A stretch of 64,000 bases of DNA from Aristolochia californica (lineage: Eukaryota > Streptophyta > Magnoliopsida > Piperales > Aristolochiaceae): assembly GCA_029961685.1 (NCBI GenBank), contig JARWKL010000004.1, forward strand, positions 16,986,348-17,050,347. The letters run 5' to 3'. The notes beneath the pieces are model-generated. The model saw nothing but the letters and a program-made list of their open reading frames with translations, made no database searches and was not told where the DNA came from. The position numbers and the translations under genes are program-made. Of the stretch, positions 1 through 10,691 are shown in pieces. The first letter of the stretch is position 1. Every line of letters starts with the position of its first letter.

Positions 1-2010
1 TGAGATTTTCAGAAGATCCAAGCACTTGCATTCGGGTAGGTGTCATTAAGCAATGTGTAGAAGAAGCATTTCAAGTAGATGTACCAATCAATCACCTAGA
101 ACAATGTATCACAGCTTCATCTTAAACTTATAAATTTAATAACTTTGTTGTTTGTGAATCTGATTTACCTTTTGTTAGTGAAGAATTTCTCCACTATATA
201 TTTGCCTTGGGAGCCTTGCAGCAGGTTACATAACTTAGAAATGAAGTAGAGAGGCTAGAGCCGATAGTTGCCAAGTTAGATTCAATGATTTCTAAAGAAT
301 GCAGAAAACTACAACTCTAGATTTGAAGCAATTGCCTGAGCATCTTCACTATGCATTCTTGGGTGATAGTAACGAACATGTGGAGAGGAATTGTGCACTT
401 GTTCCACTTGGAAACCCTAATTGATGAAGATTGAAAAGTCTGGTTGTAGACTTTAAAATAAGCGCTTTTGGGAGGCAAGCCATAGAACTTTCTTTTATTC
501 CTCTATTTTTATTTTTTTTATTTTTTTATAATTTGGATTTTGATGCAGGTTTATTTAGGATGAATAAAAAGCTGAAAATTACAAACTAAGACTAAATCAC
601 CATGAAACCAGGGAAGTTCATTTTATTTCTTCAATCTTTCTCACTTTTGAATTACAATGAGGACAATGTTTAATTTAGGTTTGGGGGTGTAAACTCCTAT
701 AGTTATTTTGTCTTCTTGATTCTCTTACCAAGCTTGTATTTGAGTATGATTGAACTCTCTATGATTTTGAAATTTGTGATTGAGGATGGGATTGAGAAAA
801 AATTTCAAAAATTTCTTTTATGTCAAACTGATTTTTGTGGGTACTTTGATTTAAATCTTTGTCCTTGATCATAATTGAACACATAGTCATTTTTTTATTT
901 ATTCCATATTTTTTACGAAGAGAGTGAGTTGTATTAACTGGGTCAGGGAAGTTCAATCTTGCCTTGCTCTAGAATTCGTTGATGAATCCTTGAGGCGAAA
1001 TCCTAGTTGATATAAAAAATTAGAAAAATGATCTAGACCTTCCTTCTTAAAAAAAAAAAAAAAAAAAAAAAGCTTTCGCAGCCATCCTGATATATCATGG
1101 CATCATTGCATGGTGTATTTCCATAGTCAACCCCCTTGAGCCTTATATTACATAAGCCTTTATTTGTTCTTTTAACTACATATACCACTCCCGTTTTAAA
1201 CCTAAAAAACCATGAAATTACCTTTTACATTCTGAAAAAATACTTTGGTGGAAATTTACATTTAAAGAGAAAGTGAGTTCAAAGAAATTATCCACATTAT
1301 GTTTGCTCTGTTTGATAAAAGTGTGAAAAGAAAAGAAAAGAAAGTGAACAGCAAAAAAGAAAAAAAGAAAGAGAACTCAATAAGTGGAGTGTACATCAGT
1401 TCAGATTTTGTTAAAGGTGTACTTGATACTACTTCCTTGATTACAAAAACAATATTGTCATTAATATGAGTATATTGTCGAGAAAGAATTATGGTATGAG
1501 TTTTGTGGAATTCTCTTTTATTGTTCTTTCAACCAAGCATTTTCCCAATTTGCTTTGATTTTCCATATCAATTTCTTTCTTAGGCCTCACCATGTGGCCT
1601 ATCATTACAACCTGATTATAGACTTTTTGATCTCTGATTTTGGTGTTTGACTACAATAGTGGAGAGGATTTATGAAAATTGGACTTATGGGGTTAAGTTT
1701 TCAGAGAATTCTTCTGGTTTCAGTTGATATACTTTTATCTGAATTTGCAGGTGGTTTAGAGTTAAATTGACTATATCACACACACACTCAAGGTCTTAGC
1801 TCTAGGTTTAAGTAAACACTTAACTCTTGCTTGACAAATTGCTAAATTTTTATTGATTTTCATGCCATCTTTGATGTTAAAAGAGTAAAATAATGTGATG
1901 AAATCTAAATTCAAATCATGACTTGGCGAGTGATGATACTGTCTATAGTGGTATTTTATTTTATTTTCTTTTTGTTTGAGGACAAACAAAGTTTCAAGTT
2001 TGGAGGTGTT
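1..2010 (+). mobile_element. Decayed Tat/Athila-like Ty3/gypsy element, 3' internal part
   Basis: This stretch has no usable reading frame. Three landmarks place it in the internal 3' half of a plant Tat/Athila-type element. At 323-376 a short frame resembles the protease-RT junction peptide of these elements. At about 655-690 there is the line 'gaggacaatg' followed by a 'tttgggggtg' purine run. At 1975-2010 a second 'gaggacaaac ... tttggaggtg' run sits directly before an LTR that begins TG at 2011. The RT, RNase H and integrase expected between these landmarks are absent, so it is either a deletion derivative or a non-autonomous (LARD-like) relative. It includes an A-run at 1049-1070 and a purine-rich stretch at 1320-1375. 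The upstream end lies outside the window. The lineage call is by motif recognition only. Confidence 0.55.
323..376 (+). pseudogene. Gypsy polyprotein scrap (LPEHLHYAFLG peptide)
   Basis: Read from 323, the frame gives LKQLPEHLHYAFLGDSNE. An L-LP-HL-YAFLG peptide is a familiar marker just before reverse transcriptase in Athila/Tat elements. A stop follows soon after and no RT is found downstream, so this is a remnant. Confidence 0.55.
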
Positions 2011-2629
2011 TGATGACTTGCATAATTTAGTATATTTTATGACTTCTTAACTTTAAATTTTAGTCTAATTTTATTTATTTATATTTGTATTAGGCTTCTC
2101 TAATTTTATTTCAGATTTGAAGAAAAATGTCGAATTCTGCTATTCAAAAACTCAACTTGATCTTTATCTATTAAATAGCACTAGTGAAACTGTTATATGC
2201 TGAATAATATGCTTATTTTGATGATATTGAGAGAGTAGAAATCAGCTGAGCATCCGAAGGTGGAGGAGGCTGTTAAACGGTTTTTTTTTAGCTGTTGTGG
2301 TGCTGACCATAAATTTGGAGCGGGACCCATCACCATTTCCTTATCCTTTATGCAAATATTAGAGAATTGGATCTGATACAAGACATGGATGAGTTTTGAT
2401 TTGGCAAGAGAAAAATCACAATGATTGAGAGATTTACTTTGGTAGTTTGATTGATGAGAGATTCATGCCAGCAGCTTTGGGGATTCTTGACTGGTATTTG
2501 GCAAACACGAGGGGAAAAAAGAGGATGTTGGGCAGTTGAAGAAGACGTGGCAAGCAGAGAGTGAAAGAGGAAGAGTACTGGGAGGAGTTTAGAAAAAGCA
2601 GGGATGGCAAGAGGAGAGAAGAAAGATTA
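2011..2629 (+). repeat. Tat-like LTR, left portion
   Basis: The LTR starts with TGATGACTTGCATAA immediately after the purine-rich tract at 1975-2010. It is interrupted at 2629 by copia element M, which duplicated GATTA (2625-2629 and 16200-16204). The rest of the LTR resumes after 16204. The LTR totals roughly 1.5 kb when the insertion is ignored, which suits Tat/Athila-type elements. Confidence 0.6.
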
Positions 2630-2825
2630 TGTTGAAATGAGTTGTAAATTATAGGTTGTAATTTTTTACCGTAATTTTAGGAAACGATTTGTTTCCTTGA
2701 TTTTTTTTTTTTTTGATTATAGGATCTAATTTGGACCAAAATTAGGTTGTAATTGTATTATAAAAATCTTATGTATGGGAGAAGAATACATCTGAAAATT
2801 ATTATTTGAAACTTCTGTTTTGACA
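2630..2825 (+). repeat. 5' LTR of copia M
   Basis: This 196-bp LTR begins TGTTGAAATGAG and ends TTTTGACA. It aligns along its length with 16009-16199 and has a T-run (about 2700-2714) that is not in the other copy. Confidence 0.88.
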
Positions 2826-2837
2826 TGGTATCAGAGC
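2826..2837 (+). other. Primer binding site of M (tRNA-Met)
   Basis: TGGTATCAGAGC directly abuts the LTR end CA. It is complementary to the 3' end of plant initiator tRNA-Met, the usual primer of plant copia elements. Confidence 0.88.
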
Positions 2838-3540
2838 AGGAGATCTCCTTAGTCGTCCTCATCGCCAAAGTTCTCGTCCCATAGTCGTCCTCGTCGCCGA
2901 AGGTATTGTTGGAAAAAAGCCAAAGCAGAACTCTGTTTTTTTTTTTTTTTCTGTTGTTGCCAGATGGTATCGACGGCTCTGTCCCATTGACAAAAAAATG
3001 TCGCCGCCTAAGCCACCGACCATCGTCGTCGCCGAAGTACGCCGACACACCATCTCCGACACTGAAGGAGAAGAGAGCAGGAGAATCGTTCTCCTGTAGC
3101 CAAAAAACCAGAGCAGGCTCTATAGTCTCTGTGAAAGAAAGTTGTTGTTTGCGTTCCTTTTGTTCATCGCCGTAACACCGAGCCACCGCCACCCAAACTC
3201 CGACGTGAATCCCAAAAGCTGACGAACCATTGTCGAACCATCCTACTTCCTTCTAAACATTGAGCCATCATCGAACCACCAACGTCAATGATGGAGAAGA
3301 CGAAGGTGATCCTTAGTTTAATTTTTTTTTAACTTAGGAACTACTGTTCTTTTATTTTCTTCCGACCGAGCCAGACCGTCGGATCAACCTAGCGGATCTG
3401 GACCAGACTGGACCGAATCGGCCCTGAGCCAAAACCAAACCGAACTCGACTGACCAGACCGGATCGAACTCAAAATCAAGTCAACCCAGTCGATCAAATC
3501 GATTTTCTAGACCAGACCAGAAAAAAATTTTGGGTCAACC
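2838..3540 (+). other. Leader and deleted gag region of M
   Basis: Non-coding leader. It holds a T-run near 2937 and, from 3360 to 3540, a low-complexity stretch built from repeated 'gaccagaccgga'/'gatcaac' words. A similar word pattern occurs in N at 5330-5470. Short frames overlap on both strands but look like composition artefacts. Most of gag should lie here and is missing. Confidence 0.5.
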
Positions 3541-3843
3541 ATGAGAGAGACAATGGGGAGCTATCGTCTAATCTCTGGAAAAGCTAACAACTGAGAATGT
3601 ACTCACTGCAGGTACAAAACCCATTCGCAACAGTGTTATTACGAGATTATTGGGTATCCGAAGTGATGGGACTTCTCTAAAAAACCTCATAAAAATATTA
3701 TTAGGAAAGATATGATGACATCCACGACAGAATATCAAGTGCTGCCTACGACAAATGTTGCCCATCCAGGTGTTATCGGTAAAGCCTCAGTATTCTCTGC
3801 ATATTCTAAGAATAGAACTTGGATTATTGATATAGGTGCATCC
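3541..3843 (+). pseudogene. Copia M gag end and protease start, truncated
   Basis: One frame reads a degraded nucleocapsid tail (CYYEIIGYPK, then WDFSKKPHK), the usual copia GYP(E)WW region. A second stretch leads to NRTWIIDIGAS at 3814-3843. That corresponds to the aspartic-protease motif WIIDSGAS with the S changed to I. The frame is cut exactly at this motif by element N, and the expected DHM tail reappears at 5821-5835 on the far side. Two of the three parts of gag are absent. Confidence 0.7.
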
Positions 3844-4259
3844 TGTTGGAAGATAGGGCCCAAGCCCACATATCCAAGTGTGTTAGAAGATGGGCCCAAG
3901 CCCATAAACCAAGGAAGACCCATGCATCTAAGAGATATAGAAGACGGGTTCAAGGCCCATAAATCAAGGAGAGGGCCCATAGGCCCACATACATTAATGG
4001 TAGGATGGTAAATAAAGGGTCATCTCATAGAGATGGCATTGATGTAATTAAGTTAAAGTTCCAGGGTTAAAACCCGAAACTCTAAACCCTAAGATCAGGG
4101 GTATTATTGTAATACAGTAGTTTCATAAATCTATAAATAGAGCTTCAAGGGGAGGGTTAGGAATAATCAATTCTAAAACCCTTGTTCTCCTGTTTTCTAC
4201 CAATGAGTTTTTTCCATTTTTCTCCCTGAACTAAATTCATGGAGTCCTGAAAATCAACA
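3844..4259 (+). repeat. 5' LTR of N
   Basis: This 416-bp LTR starts TGTTGGAAGATAGGGCCCAA and ends AAATCAACA. The TGTTGGAAGAT-GGCCCAAGCCC head is shared with the LTRs of K, A, C and J, indicating a related copia group. A TATA-like 'ctataaatagagc' lies at 4130-4142. The last ~145 bp match 5672-5818 closely. Confidence 0.82.
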
Positions 4260-4271
4260 TGGTATCAGAGC
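4260..4271 (+). other. Primer binding site of N
   Basis: TGGTATCAGAGC immediately follows the LTR end, again tRNA-Met type. Confidence 0.85.
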
Positions 4272-4598
4272 TTTGATTTTCAGGACTCGTAGTATAGTTT
4301 TTAGAATTCCAAGAAATCCATTATTTTTCTTTTTTCATATTGATGTTTTTTTTTATAGTTGTTGAATTTAGTTTTGAATTTTGTTACTCATCTCTTCTTG
4401 ATTAGAAAAATCAAAAGGTGGAATTATGGTGATATTTTTATTCCTGTCATGAGCTTAGTGAAAAGTACTTGATAATACTAAGTTACAAGCATAGGTTTCT
4501 TGACTTAGCTCAACTCACTGCATCTTGGCGATGGAGGAGCCTGTACTCGGAAGGGCAGCCCAAGAGGAAAGTAATGGGAAGACACCTTCTAAGGTCCC

Positions 4599-4990
4599 TT
4601 AGTTCGAGCCAACGTATTTGAGCGGGCTGTAGGCGATTATACCGACGCAGAGAGGCATTACAGCACCGCCGACACCGATATGCCATCCCCAACCACCAAA
4701 AGCTCCTCTACAGTAGTAGTCGTTGGTGTTAAATATCTCACAAGCGCTCTTGCAAGCAATGATGGCACCACCCTCATTTGTCACCTTCAATTCCGGTAGG
4801 CACATTGCATTGATATTTGCACTGCAGACACTCGTACCGCAGCTTCCGCTATCGGCCTATCCGTTCACCGAGAAGGGCACATTGTAACCATTGAAAAGGC
4901 TTGTGTCATAGAAATCTTGTCCATAGGCTCCATCGAGAGTGAACTCAATGAGATTTGCAAGGGAAATCTAGAGGCAGGCCATCGGAAACT
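4599..4990 (-). pseudogene. Captured thaumatin-like (PR-5) gene fragment
   Basis: Read on the minus strand, one continuous frame from about 4962 to 4599 resembles the middle of plant thaumatin-like proteins, which are secreted, disulphide-rich PR-5 defence proteins. It contains LIEFTLDGAYGQDFYDTSLF, then NVPFSVNG, then SGSCGTSVCSANINAMC, PELKVT and CKSACEIF, ending in YYCRGAFGG. In family members the motif order is FTL-dG-dFYDvSLVdGfN-P, then GC-AdiN--CP-eL, then CKSAC--f---yCC-ga. The order here is the same. There are at least two stops (one at 4857-4859, another in the 4970s), no signal peptide and no N-terminal third. The orientation is opposite to the host element N. This is a dead transduplicate. 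The C-terminal part after GAFGG no longer matches. Confidence 0.78.
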
Positions 4991-5001
4991 CAAATGATAA
5001 A

Positions 5002-5277
5002 GTGCTTGTTGATGAGCTTGCAAGATCGTTCGACGTCAGGGAAGAAGACTTTCCTAGCTACTCCATTAATAGGGGAAAGTTTCCCTTCCTAATTGCTTCT
5101 CCGGGATCCTCGGCCGAAACGTTGCTGCTCTCGGAAAGTTTCCTCCCGAAAAGAAAGCTTTGTTCGATGATACTTCTTTCCATTTTACGTTTCCATAATC
5201 CAGATTTTCTTTTTCAGCTATTCTATTTGGTGTCGAGAAGTGGAAGAAGCACTGTTGCTAAATTTAATTCTTCCTAA
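5002..5277 (+). other. Unassigned 91-codon frame in N
   Basis: This frame (MLVDELARSFDVREEDFP...) lies directly beside the thaumatin-like fragment and has no family features I recognise: no zinc knuckle, no protease motif and no membrane segment. It may be part of the captured DNA or chance. It is followed by the 'gggtcaac' low-complexity leader-like tract at 5330-5470. Confidence 0.2.
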
Positions 5278-5671
5278 GTTTGGAAGAGTTTGATTAAATC
5301 TGGGCCCACTTTTGTTCTGTCGAGACCCAGACTCGCCCGAGTCAAGCCAGTGACCGAGTTCCCAGCCGACCCAAGGTACTGTTTCTACATCAGCTAGACC
5401 AAATCAACTCGGACCAACTCTGTTCGGGTCAACCCAGACCGGGTCAACTCAGGTCTGGGTCAACCTGAATTGGGCCACTTATTTTCTACCTCGGTATACA
5501 TTCCCAAGGTTTTTTCGGCGTGACTCGGTAAAATTTTTTCTCTGGCTGGATTATTATTTTTGAAGAGTTGACAGATTATTCTTTGGGTTATTTTACAAGG
5601 ATTATTTTGGGTCATGTTAAATGGGCCCGAGCCAAGCCCATTTCAGCTGCTGCTATTGTGTCTCTTTTAAT

Positions 5672-5818
5672 ACAATAGTTTCATAAATTGATAAATAGAG
5701 CTTCAAGGGGAGGGTTAGGAATAATCAATTCCATAACCCTTCTTCCTCTTGTTTTCTCCCAATGAGTTTTTTTCCCTTTTTCTTCATGACCTAAATTCAT
5801 GGAGTCCTGAAAATAACA
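5672..5818 (+). repeat. 3' LTR of N, shortened
   Basis: This matches the last ~145 bp of the N 5' LTR (4115-4259), with the TATA-like 'ataaatagagcttcaagggg' block and the AAATAACA end. A TGTTAAATGGGCCC start at 5615 may be the degraded LTR head, with about 200 bp deleted from the middle. Confidence 0.72.
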
Positions 5819-6976
5819 CATATGATCACATGATGAGGGATTCCAATTAGTTAAAATTTGTCCTACCTTCTCGTCAATCCGTTATTTCCACCGCCAATGG
5901 TAGTACCTCACCTATTACTAGGGAAAGATCAGTTATCTTGTCAAATAATCTTACATTAGATATTGTCCTTGTTGTTTCATCTCTTAAATACAATATGTTG
6001 TATGTTAGCCATATTACTTGAACTCTTGCTTGTACTGTAACTTTTTGGCCCTCATTTTGTGTCTGTAAGGACATTCTAACCTGGAAGATTCTTGGTTATG
6101 GTGTTAGACGGGGCAAACTCTACTATTTGGATCGACAATTAGTTTGGAAAATCAAGCTAGCAGTGAAGACAGTGCTCAAACAACTATATGGTTATGGCAT
6201 CGAAGACTTGGCCATCTTTCCTTTGGTTATCTTAAGACATTGCAACCAAATTTTTTGCATGTTTGAATAATTTGGATTTTCATTGTGACTCTTGTGAACT
6301 GGCTAAGAGCCACCGTATCTCTTATTTACTGAGTTTGAATAAGAGTTCAGAACCTTTTGAGGTTATTCATTCTGATGTTTGGGGCCTTTCAAAGGTTCCC
6401 TTTATTTCTCAAGCTCGACATTTTGTAACATTTATTGATAAATGCATTAGAATGACTTGGGTATCCATACTTATAAAAAAGAGTGATGTGTGTCTAGTTT
6501 TTCAAAAATTTTACCAAATGGTACACACTCAGTACCAGAAGCAGATTCCTGTTTTGCAATCTGACAATGCTACTGAGTATGTCGATACTTCTCTCGGTAA
6601 TTTTTTGAACAATCATGGCATTCGTCATCAGACCTCATGCACCTATACTCTACAAAATAATGGATTGGCAGAGAGGGAGAATAGACAACTTTTGGAAGTA
6701 GTGCATGCCTCCCACTTTGGCATGAACATGCCTCGGTTTTATTGGGGTGAAGCTGTCAAATCTGATATCTACCTTATCAATCGAACACCTTCTCGTGTTG
6801 TAGACTTTCAAAATCCTCAACAAAAACTGCACTCCCTACTTTCCATTACCCATCTTCCGAATCTTGAACCTTGGGTTTTTGGGTGTACCGTATATGTTCA
6901 TATCCCAAAAGTCTTACGAAATAAACTTGATACGTGTGCCAAACGATGTGTTTTTGTTGGCTATTCTGATTTTTAA
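5819..6976 (+). pseudogene. Copia M protease tail, pre-integrase and integrase
   Basis: The frame resumes with the DHM tail of the protease motif (5824-5832). A stop-ridden stretch leads to the GAG-pre-integrase zinc region WHRRLGHLSFGYLKTLQ (about 6187-6240), then CDSCELAKSH. The open part from 6263 encodes the integrase core. The catalytic triad is D38 (HSDVWG), D101 (QSDNATEY) and E137 (GLAEREN), with the expected 35 residues between the last D and E. The triad is intact, but the N-terminal zinc region is in another frame and the reading frame ends at 6976. The enzyme would insert element cDNA into chromosomes. Here it cannot be made as a whole protein. Confidence 0.86.
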
Positions 6977-7346
6977 AAAAAGGATATCAGTGTTATGATC
7001 CACACACCCGAAAGCTCCATGTAACCCTAGATGCCTCTTTCAATGAATTAAAGCCTTATTACTCGGGGGGTGGGGGGTTTCTCTCGGAATTCTCTTCAGG
7101 GGGAGAGCTAAAGTCAAGATAATGTTCAACAAGAGAATACGGGAGGGGCTGAGTTTATTGAGTTAGAAGTGATGAATGAATTTTTTAGGCAAACAGGTCA
7201 TCATGATGTGCCACCAGACTGTGCTCCCAATGATGAAGACAAGAGTGAATCATTAATTTTTCCTAAAGAACCCTCAGAGTTGCCTCTGTCTGCACCATCA
7301 ACTGAAGAATCAACCCAAAATGTTTCTCCTCAAGTAAATATGAATC
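6977..7346 (+). pseudogene. Copia M integrase-RT linker
   Basis: This is the variable hinge between integrase and RT in copia polyproteins. It is hydrophilic and rich in S, P, E and T. An open stretch at 7169-7393 (MMNEFFRQTGHHDVPPD...) is in a different frame from the integrase. Confidence 0.6.
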
Positions 7347-8497
7347 ATGTGTTTGATGAATCTAATGAAACATGTGTTCGTACAAAAAATTAGAACTCCT
7401 AGATATCCACAAAGATTGAATAGGGGAGTTTCAAATAAACAATATGAACCTGATCTTGAAGCCAAGACAAAATATTCAATCCATAACTATGTGTCCTCCC
7501 ATAGGTTGACTAAATCGTATGCATTTACTGTTGAGGAACTATCCGTGGCTTCTATTCCTAGTAATGTGCAAGATGCATTAACTGATCTAAAATGGAAAAA
7601 GGCGATAAACGAAGAGATGGAGGCTCTACAAAAGAATGTCACTTGGGAACTTGTTCCACAACCTAACGGAGTGAAGACAATTGAATGTTGATGTGTGTTA
7701 ACGGTGAAACCCAAACCGAATGGAAGTATTGAAAGATATAAAGTTTGGCTAGTTTCAAAGGGATATACGCAAAGGTATGGGATAGATTATCAGGATACTT
7801 TTGCACTAGTAGCAAAGATCAATACAATTCACATTCTTATATCTGTAGCAGCAAATTGAGACTGGCCACTGCAACAATTTGATGATAAAAATGTCTTTCT
7901 CAATGGAAACTTAGAAGAAGAAGTCTACATGGAGCTACCACATGGAGTTAAAAGTGGTTCTTTATGTCAAGGTGAAGTCTGTAAATTGAAGAACTCATTG
8001 TACGGGCTGAAACAATCACTTAGAGCATGGTTTGGGAGATTCTAGGCTGAATGAAGGAGTTTGGATATAAGCAAAGTAACTCAGATCATACTTTGTTTAT
8101 AAAACACAAAGAAGGAAAAGTAACGACTTTAATTGTGTATGCTGATGATACGGTCTTGATAGGAGATGACCCATGTGAAATGCAAAATTTACAAGAGTAT
8201 TTAGCCACTAAATTCTACATGAAGGATCTCAAACAACTTAAATATTTTTTTGGAATTGAGGTTACAAAATTGAAACATTGAGTCTTCCTTTCACAACGAA
8301 AATATGTGTTGGATCTTCTAGCCCAAACCAGAATTCTTGATTGTCAACCAGTAGAGATGCCCATGGAAATGAATCATAAGCTCAGAATTCTCCCATATCA
8401 AACCTCAACAGACAAAGGACATTATCATCAATTAGTTGGAAGATTAATCAACCTATCACACACAAGACCAGATGTAGCATATACGGGAGTGTTGTGA
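7347..8497 (+). pseudogene. Copia M reverse transcriptase, broken
   Basis: The RT begins with WKKAINEEMEALQKNVTWELV (about 7591-7653), the standard copia RT start. After a stop at 7689 come [15 protein letters not shown] and SLYGLKQSLRAWF in shifted frames. The catalytic box VYADDTVLIGD is at 8135-8167 (YADD 8138-8149), followed by KYFFGIEV, SQRKYVLDLL and LINLSHTRPDVAY. At least four stops (near 7689, 7858, 8045 and 8279) break the frame. The motif set and order are those of Ty1/copia. YADD is an accepted variant of the usual YVDD. Confidence 0.88.
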
Positions 8498-8998
8498 GCC
8501 AGTTCATCCATGCACCAAGTGCAGAACATATGGAATCGGTCTATCGAATCTTGAGATACTTAAAGAGTGCTCTAGGAAAAGGTTTGTTATTCGCAAAAAA
8601 AGGTATCTCTAACATTGAAGGATACACAGATTCTGATTGGGCAGTGATTAGATAACCAGAAGATCCACGTCTGGTTACTTTAGTTTTGTATAAGGTAATC
8701 TTGTCATGTGGAAAAGAAAAAAACAGAAGGTAGTATCAAGGTCAAGTGGTGAAGCTAAATTTCGAGGCATAGCTCATGGTGTATGCGAATTGTTATGGAT
8801 AAGAAATAAATAGAGGGACGTAGGGATTGAATATGCTAAATATTTTGAAGTTGATCGTCATTTCATCAAGGAAAACCTCGATGCAAAGATTATACAATTT
8901 CCTTTTATTCCATCCAAGAGTCAGTTGGCTAATATACTCACGAAGGGAGTATATGGGAAGGTATTTCATGGTATAATTGACAAGTTGGGCATAATCGA
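8498..8998 (+). pseudogene. Copia M RNase H, heavily decayed
   Basis: Only scraps remain in several frames. One is a degenerate RYLKSA-GKGLLF region. Another is the block 'aaacagaaggtagtatcaag' leading to SRSSGEA-F-GIAHGVCELLWI (about 8728-8802). The C-terminal IIDKLGIID at about 8973-8998 is cut by element K at the duplicated ATCGA, and a short tail (TYAPI) resumes after 15982. Confidence 0.75.
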
Positions 8999-9435
8999 TG
9001 TTGGAAAGTAGGCCCAAGCCCACACGTCCAAGCAAGGCCCACATATCTAAGAGTATTTATAAGATGGCCAACGAGACCAATGAAGGATCACAAAATAGGC
9101 CCAAGCACATAAGAAGCAGAACCCACCGTGACAAGCTAGCATCCTTATTATATAAGTTAGAAGATCAAGAAGGACTCACAAAAGCATCTTTATCTTATGG
9201 CCACATCCTAGAAGAGTTATAGTTTGAGTTATGTTTGTCGTTTATCTATATTGAGTAATTTAATTATGTTAGGACTTATCTTTAAGTGTTAGAGTTTGGG
9301 TGTAATTGGGACAAAGGTAGTTTTATTGTAATTGGACTCTACTACCTCCATCTATTATAAATACAGGTTCATGTACTCTAATTATAATAAGTTAATGAAG
9401 TCAATGAAGTATTTCTCTTTTTCATAAATTCAACA
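8999..9435 (+). repeat. 5' LTR of K
   Basis: This 437-bp LTR starts TGTTGGAAAGTAGGCCCAAG and ends TAAATTCAACA. A TATA-like 'tataaatacaggttc' is at 9356-9370. It matches the J LTR (56585-57023, reverse complement) over essentially its whole length. Confidence 0.85.
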
Positions 9436-9447
9436 TGGTATCAGAGC
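9436..9447 (+). other. Primer binding site of K
   Basis: TGGTATCAGAGC abuts the LTR terminus. Confidence 0.85.
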
Positions 9448-9668
9448 AGGTTCTATGAGTTGACATGGTCAACCCACATAGATAATGAGATCCTTTTCTC
9501 TAAACCCTAAACCCTACATCTAGGTTTGTAGTTATTTTTTTTAGTCCCTACACCCATAGTTTTCTTTATCTTTTTAACTTCTATACTGAGATTTTCATAT
9601 TACAATTTATATATTGTCAAAAACATATTTGAGTATAATTTCGAAAGAAAAATTATTTTTTCCAATCG

Positions 9669-10090
9669 GAGTTATCTACAGAGAGATATTGATATTTGAA
9701 TTAGTGAAGCTCAAATTGCAATAGAGGTTTAAGCAGCAGCAGAAAGCTTCAGATTCTAAGGTATTTTATGCTCTCAAGAACTAGACTTTATATGGAGAAA
9801 TATAAATCAAAAGAAACATATGTAAGTCTATTCTTTTGCCTATTTAACCAATTTTTTATCTGAGTTATCTACAAAGAGAAATCGATATTTGAAAAATAAA
9901 AGGTCATATTGCAAAAGAGGTTCGAGCAGCAGCAAAAAGCTTCAACTTCCAATGTATTTTATGCTATCAAGAATGAGAACTTATATGTTGAATTATATAT
10001 CAAAAGAAATATCTGTAAGTCTATTTTCTTACCTATTCAACCAATTCTATATCTGACTTTTTATAAGGAGATATTGATCTTCAAAGAGTC
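9669..10090 (+). repeat. 193-bp tandem duplication inside K
   Basis: Two diverged copies start with GAGTTATCTACA at 9669 and 9862. Both run through 'gaggtttaagcagcagcag'/'gaggttcgagcagcagcaa' and a 'tcaaaagaaa-at' block. A weak third copy starts near 10055 (ttttataaggagatattgat). There is no stable reading frame through the units. Confidence 0.7.
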
Positions 10091-10691
10091 AATGGTCATG
10101 CTGGAAAAAAAAGAGAAACAGTGCTTTGTTCGGCCAGATGACAGAGACAGAAAACTATCAGATTATTTATCTTCTAATAATTACATTTTATGAAGAGAAG
10201 TTATACTTGGGTGAAATGTATTTAAGTCTAGTTTCATAAGGAGAAATTTTGATGTCAATCTAATTTATATTTAAATATGTATTTGCATTGGAAGAATTAA
10301 AGGTCATGCTAGTATTTTGTTGTATTGAAAAATCCAAATTTATGCCCCTTGTTTTGTGTCACTGTTTGAGTTGTTATATCCGGAAAATATCTCACTTCTC
10401 CGTGGTTTAAGGGCTTATTATTACATTTATGTTATTTGGGCTTTCTACTGTATCTATGATATTTGGTTCAAGCTAGGATCACTGCCATTTTATTTGAGGG
10501 GGAGAAGTAGAAGAAGTACAAGAAAGATGTATTTTATTTCACATGTTGTGGATACGTTTATGTGACAAAAATATTCATGAAAGGGGAGCACAAAAGATGA
10601 ATCTTATGCATCTAAAAAAAATATTTATATCAAATTATGATTATTTCATGGGTCCTTCTACAAGGTTTATTATTTTGGTTTGTGTTATATG
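10091..10691 (+). other. K internal region, no gene seen
   Basis: AT-rich sequence with short overlapping frames on both strands (for example 10356-10565). None has recognisable domains. I see nothing functional. Confidence 0.4.

Larger units (their letters stand above)
3844..5818 (+). mobile_element. Non-autonomous copia-like element N
   Basis: A short LTR element sits inside the protease motif of M. The 5' LTR (3844-4259) is followed by a tRNA-Met primer site (4260-4271). The matching 3' LTR is shortened and ends at about 5818. The internal 1.35 kb carries no gag or pol. It holds an antisense thaumatin-like gene fragment (4599-4990) and an unassigned frame at 5002-5277. The flanks are 'catcc' on the left and 'catat' on the right, so the target duplication is imperfect or the right border has been altered. 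The missing pol means it would have depended on enzymes from another copia. Confidence 0.72.

Noticed and set aside
2758..3192. 144-codon minus-strand frame in the leader of copia M
   Set aside because: It overlaps the LTR end and primer site, is antisense to the element and shows no family features.
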